From Acidocella aminolytica 101 = DSM 11237 (GTDB lineage Bacteria > Pseudomonadota > Alphaproteobacteria > Acetobacterales > Acetobacteraceae), in contig NZ_FQVJ01000013.1 in the NCBI RefSeq assembly GCF_900129125.1, positions 1-64,000 of the forward strand: DNA of 64,000 bases, in the 5' to 3' direction. This document shows, in pieces, positions 8,406-17,189 of the stretch. Within the stretch, counting starts at the first letter, position 1. Each line of letters begins with the position of its first letter. The position numbers and the translations under genes were made by a program. The notes below the pieces were generated by a model that ran no database searches, was not told the origin of the DNA, and was given only the letters and a program-made list of their open reading frames with translations.

Positions 8406-9833
8406 ATGTCGCGTCTTCTCGGCAATTGGCGCGGAGATAAAAGTACCGATGCGACATACCGGCTGCTGGCTAGATCACTACGACTGCTAATCTTAGACGG
8501 TCGCGTGGGTCTGGGGGTTCGACTTCCGGGAGAACGCGAACTTGCGCAAGCAATCGGCCTAAGCCGCACGACCGTAACAGCCGCTTACAACCAATTGCGA
8601 GACGAGGGCTTTCTTTTGAGCCGTCAGGGGTCGGGAAGCGTTACTCATTTACCCGGCGGACCTACCACTGTTGAATTTGGTGATGTTTTTCAGGGCGAAC
8701 CATTAATAGACTGGACTGCGGCTGCTTTGCCTGCCTCTGCTGGACTTTGGCAGGCTTACGAGGAAGCCCTGCAACGCCTTCCCGGCTACCTCGCGGGAAT
8801 TGGCTATGAGCCCCTTGGCCTGTCCTGCCTGCGAGAAGCGATTGCGCGTGATTATGAAACGCGCGGCTGTCCTACCCGGCCCAGCCAGATCATCGTGACA
8901 AGCGGCGCGCAAAATGGCCTTAGCCTTGTTTTACGTGCGCTGGCGGCGCCAGGTGACCGTATTGCGGTTGACCACCCTACCTACCACAACGCGTTGGGTG
9001 CCATCTTACGTCACAACTGTCAGCCGGTGCCCGTAAGTCTCCCAGAGGAAGGTTGGGATATTGCCGGCCTTGACGCAGCGTTTCGACAGACGGGGCCACG
9101 TTTTGCTTATCTGATACCCGACTTCCATGTCCCCACTGGGCGGCTGATGGACGATGCCAGCCGACGGGACCTGATAGCAATCGCTTCCCGAACACGCACA
9201 CCGCTACTGATTGATGAAACCATGGCTGAAACAGGCTTTGGAACCGCCGTTCCTGCGGCGGTCGCATCCCATGATCCAGAAGGTCACCTCGTTATCAGTC
9301 TTGGCTCGGCCAGCAAGCGTTATTGGGGAGGTATGCGGATTGGTTGGATTCGCGCCAGCGAACAGCGCATCGCAGCGCTAGGTCGTCTGCGGGCAATTTT
9401 CGACATGGCAACGTCAGTGCTGGAACAACTGACCGTCACAGTGATGCTGGAAAAGGGTTGCGGGGCAGGTGGGCATCGTGCCGAAATGGAGATGCGTTGC
9501 GACAAACTGATTGCGCTACTTTCCGATCAACTACCTCACTGGCGTACGTCACGGCCCCAGGGCGGATTAGCACTGTGGGCGGAATTACCACGCCCAGAAG
9601 CCTCTGCGCTTGCGGCGATGGCCCAAAGCTTTGGCCTGCATGTTGCGCCAGGCCCGCGCTTTGGAGTGGGGGATGCATTCGAGCGTTTCGTGCGCTTGCC
9701 CTTTACGTTGCCCGAGGACCATCTCGAGCAGGCAGTTGAACGACTTAACCAAGCTAACACGCATCTTCATCGCCGCGCGCCCCACAGTTTTGAAGATCCA
9801 TTGCGCGTCATTACGGTTGAACATTTAATCTAA
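8406..9833 (+). CDS. MocR/PdxR-type GntR regulator with aminotransferase-like domain
   Basis: A transcription regulator with a winged-helix GntR domain (about residues 10-75; LPGERELAQAIGLSRTTVTA) joined by a linker to a class I aminotransferase-like domain of about 360 residues that binds PLP. The PLP lysine is seen in SLGSASKRYWGGMRIGW and the Asp-Pro-Thr-Tyr region in VDHPTYHNALG. I prefer the ATG at 8406 because AGGG lies 8 bases upstream; an in-frame ATG at 8376 would sit almost at the transcription start predicted by the TATAAT at 8361. MocR proteins sense PLP, amino acids or GABA-like ligands and often autoregulate. The divergent YczE-type gene is the probable second target. The ligand cannot be deduced. 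Confidence 0.88.
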   Translation: MSRLLGNWRGDKSTDATYRLLARSLRLLILDGRVGLGVRLPGERELAQAIGLSRTTVTAAYNQLRDEGFLLSRQGSGSVTHLPGGPTTVEFGDVFQGEPLIDWTAAALPASAGLWQAYEEALQRLPGYLAGIGYEPLGLSCLREAIARDYETRGCPTRPSQIIVTSGAQNGLSLVLRALAAPGDRIAVDHPTYHNALGAILRHNCQPVPVSLPEEGWDIAGLDAAFRQTGPRFAYLIPDFHVPTGRLMDDASRRDLIAIASRTRTPLLIDETMAETGFGTAVPAAVASHDPEGHLVISLGSASKRYWGGMRIGWIRASEQRIAALGRLRAIFDMATSVLEQLTVTVMLEKGCGAGGHRAEMEMRCDKLIALLSDQLPHWRTSRPQGGLALWAELPRPEASALAAMAQSFGLHVAPGPRFGVGDAFERFVRLPFTLPEDHLEQAVERLNQANTHLHRRAPHSFEDPLRVITVEHLI

Positions 9834-9900
9834 TTTTTTAACTTACGGAATTTAGGAGGAAAATTTTATTCCGGAATGGAAGAAGGTCCTATCATCCAGG

Positions 9901-10347
9901 TTAATCGAGCTTGCTGGCGATGATTGAGGCGATGCGTTTATAGGTGAACGCAATATGCGCGAGGGTACGTGCCGTCACTACCTCGGCGCAGATCTTGTTA
10001 AGCTCCTTGAACAACCGCAGGATGCCAAGACATGTCCGCCCCCTGCTCCTAGTGGGAACGGCCGGCCAGAAAAGCGATCATCAGCTCTTCGGTGTTGGGC
10101 GCGGCCGAGGCGCCCCAGCGACAGAATCGCTCCGAACTCCATTCCGCATTGACGCACGCCTTCAGATTATCCGGCACCTCCAGCGCCGCGTTGGTCACGT
10201 CGTCTGGCAGGGGCCAGGTCAATCCCGTCACCCTGGCGCGCTTCAGATCATCCTGGATCGTGCTCCGCGCCTCACCGAGCATCCGCCCAATCCCCTCGCG
10301 CTGATACCCTCACTTGCCAGCCGTAATGTGTATTGCATCTGCCTCAT
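9901..10347 (-). pseudogene. IS21-family istA remnant, frameshifted and internally deleted
   Basis: Read on the minus strand, an ATG at 10347 starts MRQMQYTLRLASEGISAR, the N-terminus of the IS21 transposase IstA. A 1-base shift near 10290-10305 is needed to continue into the next frame, which reads GRMLGEARSTIQDDL and then VTGLTWPLPDDV, the usual IstA motif. After about residue 90 the middle of the protein is missing. At 10040-9901 the sequence reads TCLGILRLFKELNK, then TLAHIAFTYKRIASIIASKLD and a stop, which matches the IstA C-terminus. No istB follows. About 300 codons are lost, so this is a dead relic. It marks the left side of the aspartate/asparagine gene cluster. Confidence 0.7.
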
Positions 10348-10697
10348 CGTCAGCTCTCTCTTCACCGCCGTCCGCCTCCCCCCGTGATTGCTCACGACGC
10401 GCAAATGCCCGAGTTGCTGACCCACCCAAAAACGACGGAAATAGCCTCCCCAGGTGACCAGATTTAAATCGGAGTCCTGACCAGTTTCAATCTGAACCCA
10501 CACAAATTTTACGAAATTTTAGACATTCTCCGACTAAAGGTACAATAAAGAAACAATATCAACGCTCTCTAAAGAACAAACATGGCATTGCCATTCCGGG
10601 ACCACCCCTTTAGTCTTTAATGTCAAGAAACTGCCCGCTCAGGCCAATACCTTCCAGATGGCGAGCAGCGCTGCGCGTATTAGTAAAGAGCATTATT

Positions 10698-11411
10698 ATG
10701 AATGACGTGACGGCATGGCTGTCGAATGCACATCCTGTTGATAAGAAAAACGCTGCAGAGACTGTTTTTGATGACATACGCTCGGCAATTACCTCCGGGC
10801 GCTTGCCCGTGGGTGCGCGCCTGCCCTCAGAACTACAGCTTGCCCGTAGTTATAAGGTTAGCCGCCCCGTCATCCGTGAGGCATTGCGCTCATTGCAGAC
10901 ATTAGGACTGACCCAGACACGTACCGGTAGCGGGACGTTTGTGATTATGGCGTCTCCGGACCCTAAGTTAAGCTACGGAACATATCTGGCCCGTGATCTG
11001 GTTGAGGCACGCCCGCACATAGAAGTGCCCGCGGCAGGATGGGCAGCGTTGCGCCGCAGTGAAAGCCAAGCGTTACGGCTTCATACCTTATGTGACAAGA
11101 TGGAAAAGCAAGACGATCTCAGTGAGTGGGGGACGCTGGATGGAGAGTTTCATAGCCTGATTATTGAGGCTTCAGGAAATGCCGTTTTCACGAAAGTTCT
11201 TGGCGATATTCAGAACGCCCTAATGCGTCAATCGGCGTTGCTCAATCTGATGTCGCATCGAAGGGAAGCATCTAATGTTGAGCACCGCCGGATCGCCCAG
11301 GCGATCGCGGCGGGATCTGAACAAGAGGCCAAGGCCGCCATGAGCGCGCATCTTGGCCAGGTAAAAACCGTGTTAAGTAAGATTATTGGGCAAGATCAGA
11401 CTTGTGAGTAA
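10698..11411 (+). CDS. GntR-family regulator, FadR subfamily (FCD domain)
   Basis: A 237-residue DNA-binding regulator. The N-terminal winged helix (about residues 20-85) shows LPSELQLARSYKVSRPVIREALRSLQ split by the usual GntR turns, and the C-terminal FCD all-helical domain carries the metal-binding pattern D-x3-H (LDGEFH), H (EHRRI) and H (AHLGQV). The start at 10698 (ATG AAT GAC) is chosen because AAAGAG precedes it and the 26 upstream codons look non-coding. FCD regulators respond to small carboxylates or amino acids. It lies tail to tail with aspA (29-base overlap of coding ends) and beside ansP and an asparaginase, so control of aspartate/asparagine use is the natural inference. Confidence 0.85.
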   Translation: MNDVTAWLSNAHPVDKKNAAETVFDDIRSAITSGRLPVGARLPSELQLARSYKVSRPVIREALRSLQTLGLTQTRTGSGTFVIMASPDPKLSYGTYLARDLVEARPHIEVPAAGWAALRRSESQALRLHTLCDKMEKQDDLSEWGTLDGEFHSLIIEASGNAVFTKVLGDIQNALMRQSALLNLMSHRREASNVEHRRIAQAIAAGSEQEAKAAMSAHLGQVKTVLSKIIGQDQTCE

Positions 11412-12810
11412 TGATTGCCGGCTGATTTAGCAGCCGTTCTGGAGTTAAAATATCCGCCAGTTCGGCGGAAGTTAAAAAGCCGCCTTCAATCGCAACTTCT
11501 ACAATATTGCGATTTGTCGCCAGCGCCTCCTTGGCGATTTGAGTTGCCGCCTGATAACCTATGAACGGGTTGAGCGCTGTAGCAAGGCCAATGGACTCTT
11601 TTACCCGGTGCGCCATAACCTGCTCATGAGCAGTAATGCCGTCAACACAGCGATCTGCCAGGGTTCGGCAAGCAGCAGCAAGCGAGAGAAGGCTATCGAG
11701 AAGAGAGCGCGCAATAACGGGCTCGAAGGCGTTAAGCTGAAGCTGCCCACCTTCGGCGGCCATCGTAATTGTCATATCGTTGCCAATGACCACGAAAGCG
11801 ACTTGATTTACCATCTCGGGAATAACCGGATTGACTTTTCCTGGCATGATGCTCGAGCCAGCCTGCATCGGAGGTAGAGAAATCTCACCCAGGCCAGCGC
11901 GGGGGCCAGAGGAAAGCAAACGCAGGTCATTACAGGTTTTTGAAAGCTTAATTGCGATACGCTTGAGAACACCAGAGAGATGAACGAAGGCGCCGGGATC
12001 TTGAGTTGCTTCAATGAGATCACTGGCGGTGACAAGTGGACGACCTGTTAGCCTGACGAGATGCGCGCAAGCCCTCTCAGCATAGTTTGTTGGCGCGTTG
12101 AGGCCGGTACCGATCGCGGTCGCGCCGAGATTAATTTCATGCAGCAGGGCAGACGATTCGATCAGCCGTGCCCTGTCCTCCCCGAGCATAACCGCAAAAG
12201 TGTGGAACTCCTGGCCGAGAGTCATAGGCACAGCGTCTTGCAACTGGGTGCGTCCAATTTTCAGGAAGTCACGAAATGCCTGTGCCTTGCGCTCAAAGGA
12301 TTGTTGCAGCTCCTCCATTGCCGATTCGAGTTCGTCAGCGGCCTCAATCAACGCGATGTTGAGCGCCGTGGGGTAGGCATCATTGGTCGATTGACTGAGA
12401 TTGACGTGATCGTTGGCGTTAAGCCGCGCATAATTCCCCTTACGGCTACCCAACAATTCGAGTGCGCGGTTGGCGACCACTTCGTTGGCATTCATGTTCG
12501 TCGACGTCCCGGCTCCTCCCTGGATGACGTCAACTACAAACTGTTCGCGCAGCGCGCCGCCCCTGATCTCCTGGCACGCCTGGACGATTGCTGTCAGCCG
12601 CTCGGCATCAAGCAGGCCCAATTCGTGGTTAGCGCAAGCGGCAGCCTCCTTGACGAACATTAACCCACGGATAAGGTGGGAATAATGGCCGATTGGAACG
12701 CCGGTAACCTGGAAATTCTCCATCGCCCTTGCCGTGTGTACGCCCCAATAGGCGTCTGCCGGAATATCCTTTGTTCCCAGAAGATCATACTCGGTACGCA
12801 TTTCAACCAC
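11383..12810 (-). CDS. aspA: Aspartate ammonia-lyase (aspartase)
   Basis: A 475-residue enzyme of the fumarase/aspartase superfamily that converts L-aspartate to fumarate and ammonia in the cytoplasm. It opens with RTEYDLLGTKDIPADAYWGV, typical of AspA, and has the superfamily signature GSSIMPGKVNP at about residues 320-330 with the catalytic serine loop. The GTG at 12810 is preceded by AAAGG at a good distance; an ATG three codons later (12801) is the alternative. It is divergent from ansP, sharing a 219-base intergenic region with it, and convergent with the GntR gene. Together with the permease and asparaginase it completes asparagine degradation to fumarate. Fumarase class II was considered, but the N-terminus fits AspA. 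Confidence 0.93.
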   Translation of the reverse strand: MVEMRTEYDLLGTKDIPADAYWGVHTARAMENFQVTGVPIGHYSHLIRGLMFVKEAAACANHELGLLDAERLTAIVQACQEIRGGALREQFVVDVIQGGAGTSTNMNANEVVANRALELLGSRKGNYARLNANDHVNLSQSTNDAYPTALNIALIEAADELESAMEELQQSFERKAQAFRDFLKIGRTQLQDAVPMTLGQEFHTFAVMLGEDRARLIESSALLHEINLGATAIGTGLNAPTNYAERACAHLVRLTGRPLVTASDLIEATQDPGAFVHLSGVLKRIAIKLSKTCNDLRLLSSGPRAGLGEISLPPMQAGSSIMPGKVNPVIPEMVNQVAFVVIGNDMTITMAAEGGQLQLNAFEPVIARSLLDSLLSLAAACRTLADRCVDGITAHEQVMAHRVKESIGLATALNPFIGYQAATQIAKEALATNRNIVEVAIEGGFLTSAELADILTPERLLNQPAIITHKSDLAQ

Positions 12811-13029
12811 GTTCGTTTGCCTTTGTTTGTTAATGGAAAATCTGTCAGGCTGTCCGACTTATTTTGGTTATCCTCCTGAGTTTGGATGGTCAATAGGTAT
12901 TGCTGTATTGCTGCCTTACAGATATTAGTCACATTAACTGCGCCACTAGCGCGGCTGCCGAACAGTAAACGAGGATGTCGGCGCCTATCGGCGTAGCCCA
13001 TAAAAACACAACTCTGCGGAGAGGGAATT

Positions 13030-14499
13030 ATGACAGAGAAAACACAGGCTTGGGCGGCAACCGAACGTCAAATCGAAATCTCTGAAGATTCAGGGTACCG
13101 AAAAGCCCTTAAACGCCGGCAGATTCAGATGATTGCGGTCGGCGGCTCAATCGGCACTGGGCTCTTTCTCGGTGCCGGCGGACGATTTGCGCTGGCAGGC
13201 CCGGCTCTGGTGTTTGTCTATGCACTATGCGGCTTTTTTGCATTTTTGGTAATGCGGGCGCTCGGGGAATTGATCATGTATCGCCCGAGTTCTGGTTCCT
13301 TCGTCTCTTATGCTCGTGAATTCTATGGCGAGAAGATGGCGTTCGCTGCAGGGTGGATGTATTGGTTGAACTGGGCCATGACTTCAGTGGCGGATGTGAC
13401 CGCTGCAGCTCTATATATGAATTTCTTTCAGCAATATGTGACGTGGTTGCAGGGCATTCCGCAATGGATATTCGCGTTGTCAGCGTTATTGCTGGTATTG
13501 GTCATGAATCTTCTGTCAGTGAAGGTCTTTGGCGAATTGGAATTTTGGTTCAGCTTGCTCAAGGTTTCGTCACTAGTAGCGTTTTTGTGTATTGGCATCT
13601 ATTTCGTCGTCACAGGTACGCCCGTGGATGGCCACACACCGGGCTTTAGCCTTATAACGAATCATGGCGGCTTTTTCCCCTATGGCATTTTGCCAGCATT
13701 GATCATCGTGCAAGGGGTTGTTTTCGCCTATGCTGGGATCGAAGTAATCGGTACGACGGCGGGTGAAAGCGAAAACGCCATGAAGGTAATGCCTGCTGCC
13801 ATACGCTCAGTTATTCTGCGCTTGGTCGTGTTTTATGTAGGCTCTGTGCTGCTTTTGGCTGTGCTGCTCCCCTACACCGCGTATAGCGCGAACGAGAGTC
13901 CCTTTGTGACGTTTTTTGGCAAACTAGGATACCATGATGCCGCAATCATCATGAATCTGGTGGTTTTGACGGCAGTGCTTTCCTCCCTCAATTCCGGCCT
14001 CTATTCCACAGGCCGCATTCTCCATTCAATGGCGGTCTCAGGTTCGGCGCCAGTTGCATTAATGAAAATGAATAAAGCCGGTGTTCCCTATATGGGTGTT
14101 GCTGTCACCGCTGTGGTAACCATGATCGGCGTGGGACTCAATGCCATTGTGCCTTCCTCTGCTTTTGAGATCGCGCTTAACGTAGCAGCTTTGGGCATCA
14201 TTTCCGCTTGGTGCGTCATCATTTTATGCCAACTCAAGCTTTGGCTAAGGGCACGGCGTGGCGAAATTGCCCGTCCAGCGTTTCGTATGATAGGTGCCCC
14301 TTATACTGGCATCCTCACGCTCCTCTTTCTGGCGGGCGTTTTGGTGTTGATGGCGTTGGATTACCCAACCGGAACGTGGACAATTGCGTCTCTGATCGTG
14401 ATCATACCTTTGTTGGTTTCAGGGTGGTATTTTATGCGTAATCGCCGTCAGGAGGCCGTTGATGCACAGACGCTTCAAGCAAACCAGGAGGTCGTGTGA
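13030..14499 (+). CDS. ansP: L-asparagine permease (APC superfamily)
   Basis: A 489-residue amino acid permease with about 12 membrane segments. The N-terminus reads LKRRQIQMIAVGGSIGTGLF, the substrate-binding unwound helix 1 of the amino acid transporter family, followed by RALGELIMYRPSSGSFVSYA. The overall pattern (FYGEKMAFAAGWMYWLNWAM) is closest to AnsP and GabP types. GGAGAGGG lies just upstream of the ATG. The stop overlaps the GTG start of the asparaginase by 4 bases (GTGTGA region), showing an operon and supporting asparagine as substrate. Specificity is inferred from this neighbour rather than from residues. Confidence 0.87.
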   Translation: MTEKTQAWAATERQIEISEDSGYRKALKRRQIQMIAVGGSIGTGLFLGAGGRFALAGPALVFVYALCGFFAFLVMRALGELIMYRPSSGSFVSYAREFYGEKMAFAAGWMYWLNWAMTSVADVTAAALYMNFFQQYVTWLQGIPQWIFALSALLLVLVMNLLSVKVFGELEFWFSLLKVSSLVAFLCIGIYFVVTGTPVDGHTPGFSLITNHGGFFPYGILPALIIVQGVVFAYAGIEVIGTTAGESENAMKVMPAAIRSVILRLVVFYVGSVLLLAVLLPYTAYSANESPFVTFFGKLGYHDAAIIMNLVVLTAVLSSLNSGLYSTGRILHSMAVSGSAPVALMKMNKAGVPYMGVAVTAVVTMIGVGLNAIVPSSAFEIALNVAALGIISAWCVIILCQLKLWLRARRGEIARPAFRMIGAPYTGILTLLFLAGVLVLMALDYPTGTWTIASLIVIIPLLVSGWYFMRNRRQEAVDAQTLQANQEVV

Positions 14500-15434
14500 G
14501 CCTTAATCATACTAAACCACTGGTGGCAGTTATTGCCACTGGTGGCACTATCGCCAGCCAGCGGGGAGCCAGCGGTGCAAGTGCACCTACGCTGACTGGA
14601 CAAAACCTTCTGGCGCAAATGCCGCGCGATAAGTGCCAGATCCGCGCCATCGATTTGATGGCAAAGGATTCCGCGAGCTTCACGTTGAATGACATCCAAC
14701 AAATCAGCGAAGCAGTGAAGATACAATTGTGCGACCCCGAGGTGGCGGGGGTAGTGGTTTTGCATGGCACGGATGCGATGGAGGAAACGGCATTGCTTGT
14801 GCATTTACAGTACCAACTTGCCAAGCCGGTCATATTCACGGGGGCACAGTTTACTTCCGACCATATAAAATCAGACGGCCCCGGTAATCTTTCCGGTGCG
14901 ATCGCAGCGGCTCTTTGTCCTGAACATGCCCGTCGCGGGGTTTTGCTACATTTCGCCTCAAAGCTCCTGCCGGTTTGGGGAACCTATAAATACTCTACTG
15001 AAAGGGCCGATGCGTTTCGACAATCCAAGCGAATAGACTCACTATCAAGTCCTCGGCTTGATGGTGATATTAGCAAAATTCGTGTCGACATTGTCGCAGT
15101 TTATCCAGGCTGCGACCATACACACATGCAAGCCAGCTTAGCTGCCGGCGCCAATGGTATTGTTTTAGCCGCACTTGGGTCTGGCAATGCCAACCCATGC
15201 CTAGTTGAGGCTGTAAAAGATTGTACGGCACTTGATATCCCTGTTGTCGTCTCAAGCCGTGTGCCACATGGGCTGTTGACAAGCGGCTACGGCGGCGGCG
15301 GCGGCGGGCATGATCTTGCTGCGGCAGGAGCTATCCACGCGAGGATTTTGAGGCCAGGTCAAGCGCGGATTCTGTTGCTGGCGCTTCTTGCCACAGGTCG
15401 GGACAAAGAGGATATACGCGCGGCTTTTAAATAG
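14496..15434 (+). CDS. ansA: L-asparaginase
   Basis: A 312-residue amidohydrolase converting L-asparagine to L-aspartate and ammonia. The two catalytic threonine regions are visible: VIATGGTIAS near residue 15 and VVVLHGTDAMEET near residue 90. The conserved SDGPGNL follows at about 125. No signal peptide is present, so it should be cytoplasmic (type I-like location). The GTG start overlaps the ansP stop, so translation is probably coupled. A run of glycines (GGGGGG) occurs near residue 265, encoded by a GGC repeat around 15290-15307, a slippage-prone tract. Its product feeds aspA on the other side of the cluster. Confidence 0.9.
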   Translation: MSLNHTKPLVAVIATGGTIASQRGASGASAPTLTGQNLLAQMPRDKCQIRAIDLMAKDSASFTLNDIQQISEAVKIQLCDPEVAGVVVLHGTDAMEETALLVHLQYQLAKPVIFTGAQFTSDHIKSDGPGNLSGAIAAALCPEHARRGVLLHFASKLLPVWGTYKYSTERADAFRQSKRIDSLSSPRLDGDISKIRVDIVAVYPGCDHTHMQASLAAGANGIVLAALGSGNANPCLVEAVKDCTALDIPVVVSSRVPHGLLTSGYGGGGGGHDLAAAGAIHARILRPGQARILLLALLATGRDKEDIRAAFK

Positions 15435-15540
15435 GCTTTGTTACATACATATGGTTTATGAGTAGGATTCACTAATGGGACCTGAGAGCGTAGCTATCTG
15501 TCAGACCCAAGCATGTGAAAACCGAAATATCGTACAGTGA

Positions 15541-15699
15541 ATCGGTGAACACCTGACACTGCTGGTGAGGGGGCTTCCTCGGCCATGGCTAATGGCCGAG
15601 CAACAACAAGTCGATGCCCTTCGACAAAACGGCGCTCACGCTGCTATCGAAGCAGAAAGAGACAATGCCGTTGCTGGCATAGAGGAAAGGCCACCTTGA
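15541..15699 (+). other. Possible 3' end of a lost gene upstream of the glycosyltransferase
   Basis: An open frame without its own start runs from 15541 to a TGA at 15697-15699. Its last part reads MAEQQQVDALRQNGAHAAIE and then an acidic tail ending IEERPP. The TGA overlaps the preferred TTG start of the next gene as TTGA, the geometry of translational coupling. I do not recognise the family. It may be the surviving tail of a first operon gene whose front was removed by the insertion/deletion events that left IS debris nearby; chance openness cannot be excluded over 52 codons. The 15435-15540 stretch holds nothing else I can name. Confidence 0.3.
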
Positions 15700-17189
15700 C
15701 ACAACATAGCTTTTTTGACGGCAATGCTGGAAAGCGCCCCTCCAAAGCCATTCATTCGAACTGCGACTCTTCTGCCATTCACAATCGACCCAGGATATGC
15801 GGCCGTAAGACCTTCTTTCTAGGCTTCGTGGTAGCAGCGCTTCTCGCCGGCACGCGGCTTGTTTTTTTGTTTGCGCCTGTCAGCACGGACCCCGATGAGG
15901 GATGGAATGCCGCTCATGCCGTACTCGCTATTGGCGGCGGCGTGCTCTACCCCCCGTCTGGCGGGCTGACGGGCACAAACTACCCGCCGCTTTCTTTTCT
16001 TTTGGCGGGTCTGCTCGGCAGGATAACGGGCGATATGATCTTCGCCGGCCGTTTGCTCGCACTTTTTAGCATCGTCTGTGTCGCGGGGCTGGTCTGGCAG
16101 ATCAGCTTTAAACTAACCCGGGACCGCCTAGCCTCCGCCTGGCCCCTGCTGCTTTTCATACTCTACAACGCAACCCTTTGCCGTTCTTATCTCGGTATGG
16201 ATGACCCGCAATGGCTTGGCCAGGCGTTCGCGTTGGCGGGGCTGGCGGTTCTGCTGCCGCGGGATTCTTCCACGCTTCCCGGTGGGTGGCGGATAACCCT
16301 CGCCGCGTTTCTGTTCGTGGCAGGCGGGTTTGTGAAACAAAACCTGGTCGGCCTGCCTCTGGCGGTCACGGTCTGGCTAGCCATGGAAAGCCGCCGCGCC
16401 TTTGCCGTTTGGCTTGCGGCTGCCATTACCGCTTTGGCTCTGGGCTTTGGTCTTTGCGCGAGTGTCTATGGCACGCCTTTCTTCCAAAACGTGTTTCTTA
16501 CCCCGCGGCATTACGAGGCATCTCGGGCTTTTCTGAAGTCCCTGCCCTTTCTTCTGGCCCTGTTGCCGATGATCTGGGCATCTTTCTGGCTAGCCCGGTT
16601 CAGGCAGGAAGATTCGCGCCTGCGCTTGCTGCTGCTTTGTGCGCTCATGGCGCTTGTCACAGGCGTTGTGGAGCGGGGCGGAATGGGCGTGGATATCAAC
16701 GCGCATTTTGAAGCCTTGTCCGTCCTTTGTATCCTCTCTGGTCTTGCCCTGGCCCGCGCGCCGGGCGCATGGCGATGGTTTGCAGTTCCCTTTATCGCCC
16801 TCGTGCCATTGGGCGCCGTGAAAGGCTGGCATGACGTGACTAGCTACCCTGCCCGGCTGACGGCGTTTCAGGCCATGGAGGCGCAGATTCGCGCCCAGCC
16901 CGGCCCCGTTGCGTGTGAGGATCTGGCCTATTGCTACTGGGCTGGCAAAGGCTACCCGCTTGATTTCTTTCTCTATGGGCAGCGCTTTCTCGCCACGCAT
17001 AAAGACAGCGCTCTGCGCGACGCCATTGCCGATGGCAAGATCAGCGCCGCGCAAATCAACACGCACCACACCCAGCAGTCAGCCTTTAGCGACCCGCTGC
17101 CACCACGCTTGCAAAGCTTGAGCACCGGCACACTCTACCAGTCAGGTAGCCAAACCCTTCTTGCCCTGTCTCCGCGCGCTCAGGGTTGA
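15696..17189 (+). CDS. GT-C-fold membrane glycosyltransferase (GT39/ArnT-like)
   Basis: A 497-residue polytopic membrane protein, with hydrophobic segments from about residue 35 to 390 and a soluble C-terminal tail. The first external loop carries STDPDEGWNA, the acidic motif that serves as catalytic base region in GT-C enzymes using polyprenyl-phosphate sugar donors. It therefore probably transfers a sugar to lipid A, a glycan or a protein on the periplasmic face. The TTG at 15696 is preferred because GAGGAAAGG ends 5 bases before it; the ATG at 15585 would add 37 Arg/Cys-rich codons with no family likeness. The stop region overlaps the convergent outer membrane factor gene by 10 bases. Acceptor and donor are unknown. 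Confidence 0.75.
   Translation: MTQHSFFDGNAGKRPSKAIHSNCDSSAIHNRPRICGRKTFFLGFVVAALLAGTRLVFLFAPVSTDPDEGWNAAHAVLAIGGGVLYPPSGGLTGTNYPPLSFLLAGLLGRITGDMIFAGRLLALFSIVCVAGLVWQISFKLTRDRLASAWPLLLFILYNATLCRSYLGMDDPQWLGQAFALAGLAVLLPRDSSTLPGGWRITLAAFLFVAGGFVKQNLVGLPLAVTVWLAMESRRAFAVWLAAAITALALGFGLCASVYGTPFFQNVFLTPRHYEASRAFLKSLPFLLALLPMIWASFWLARFRQEDSRLRLLLLCALMALVTGVVERGGMGVDINAHFEALSVLCILSGLALARAPGAWRWFAVPFIALVPLGAVKGWHDVTSYPARLTAFQAMEAQIRAQPGPVACEDLAYCYWAGKGYPLDFFLYGQRFLATHKDSALRDAIADGKISAAQINTHHTQQSAFSDPLPPRLQSLSTGTLYQSGSQTLLALSPRAQG

Noticed and set aside
15290-15307. GGC repeat in the asparaginase gene as a possible phase-variation switch
   Set aside because: The unit is a codon, so length changes would add or remove glycines without shifting the frame.
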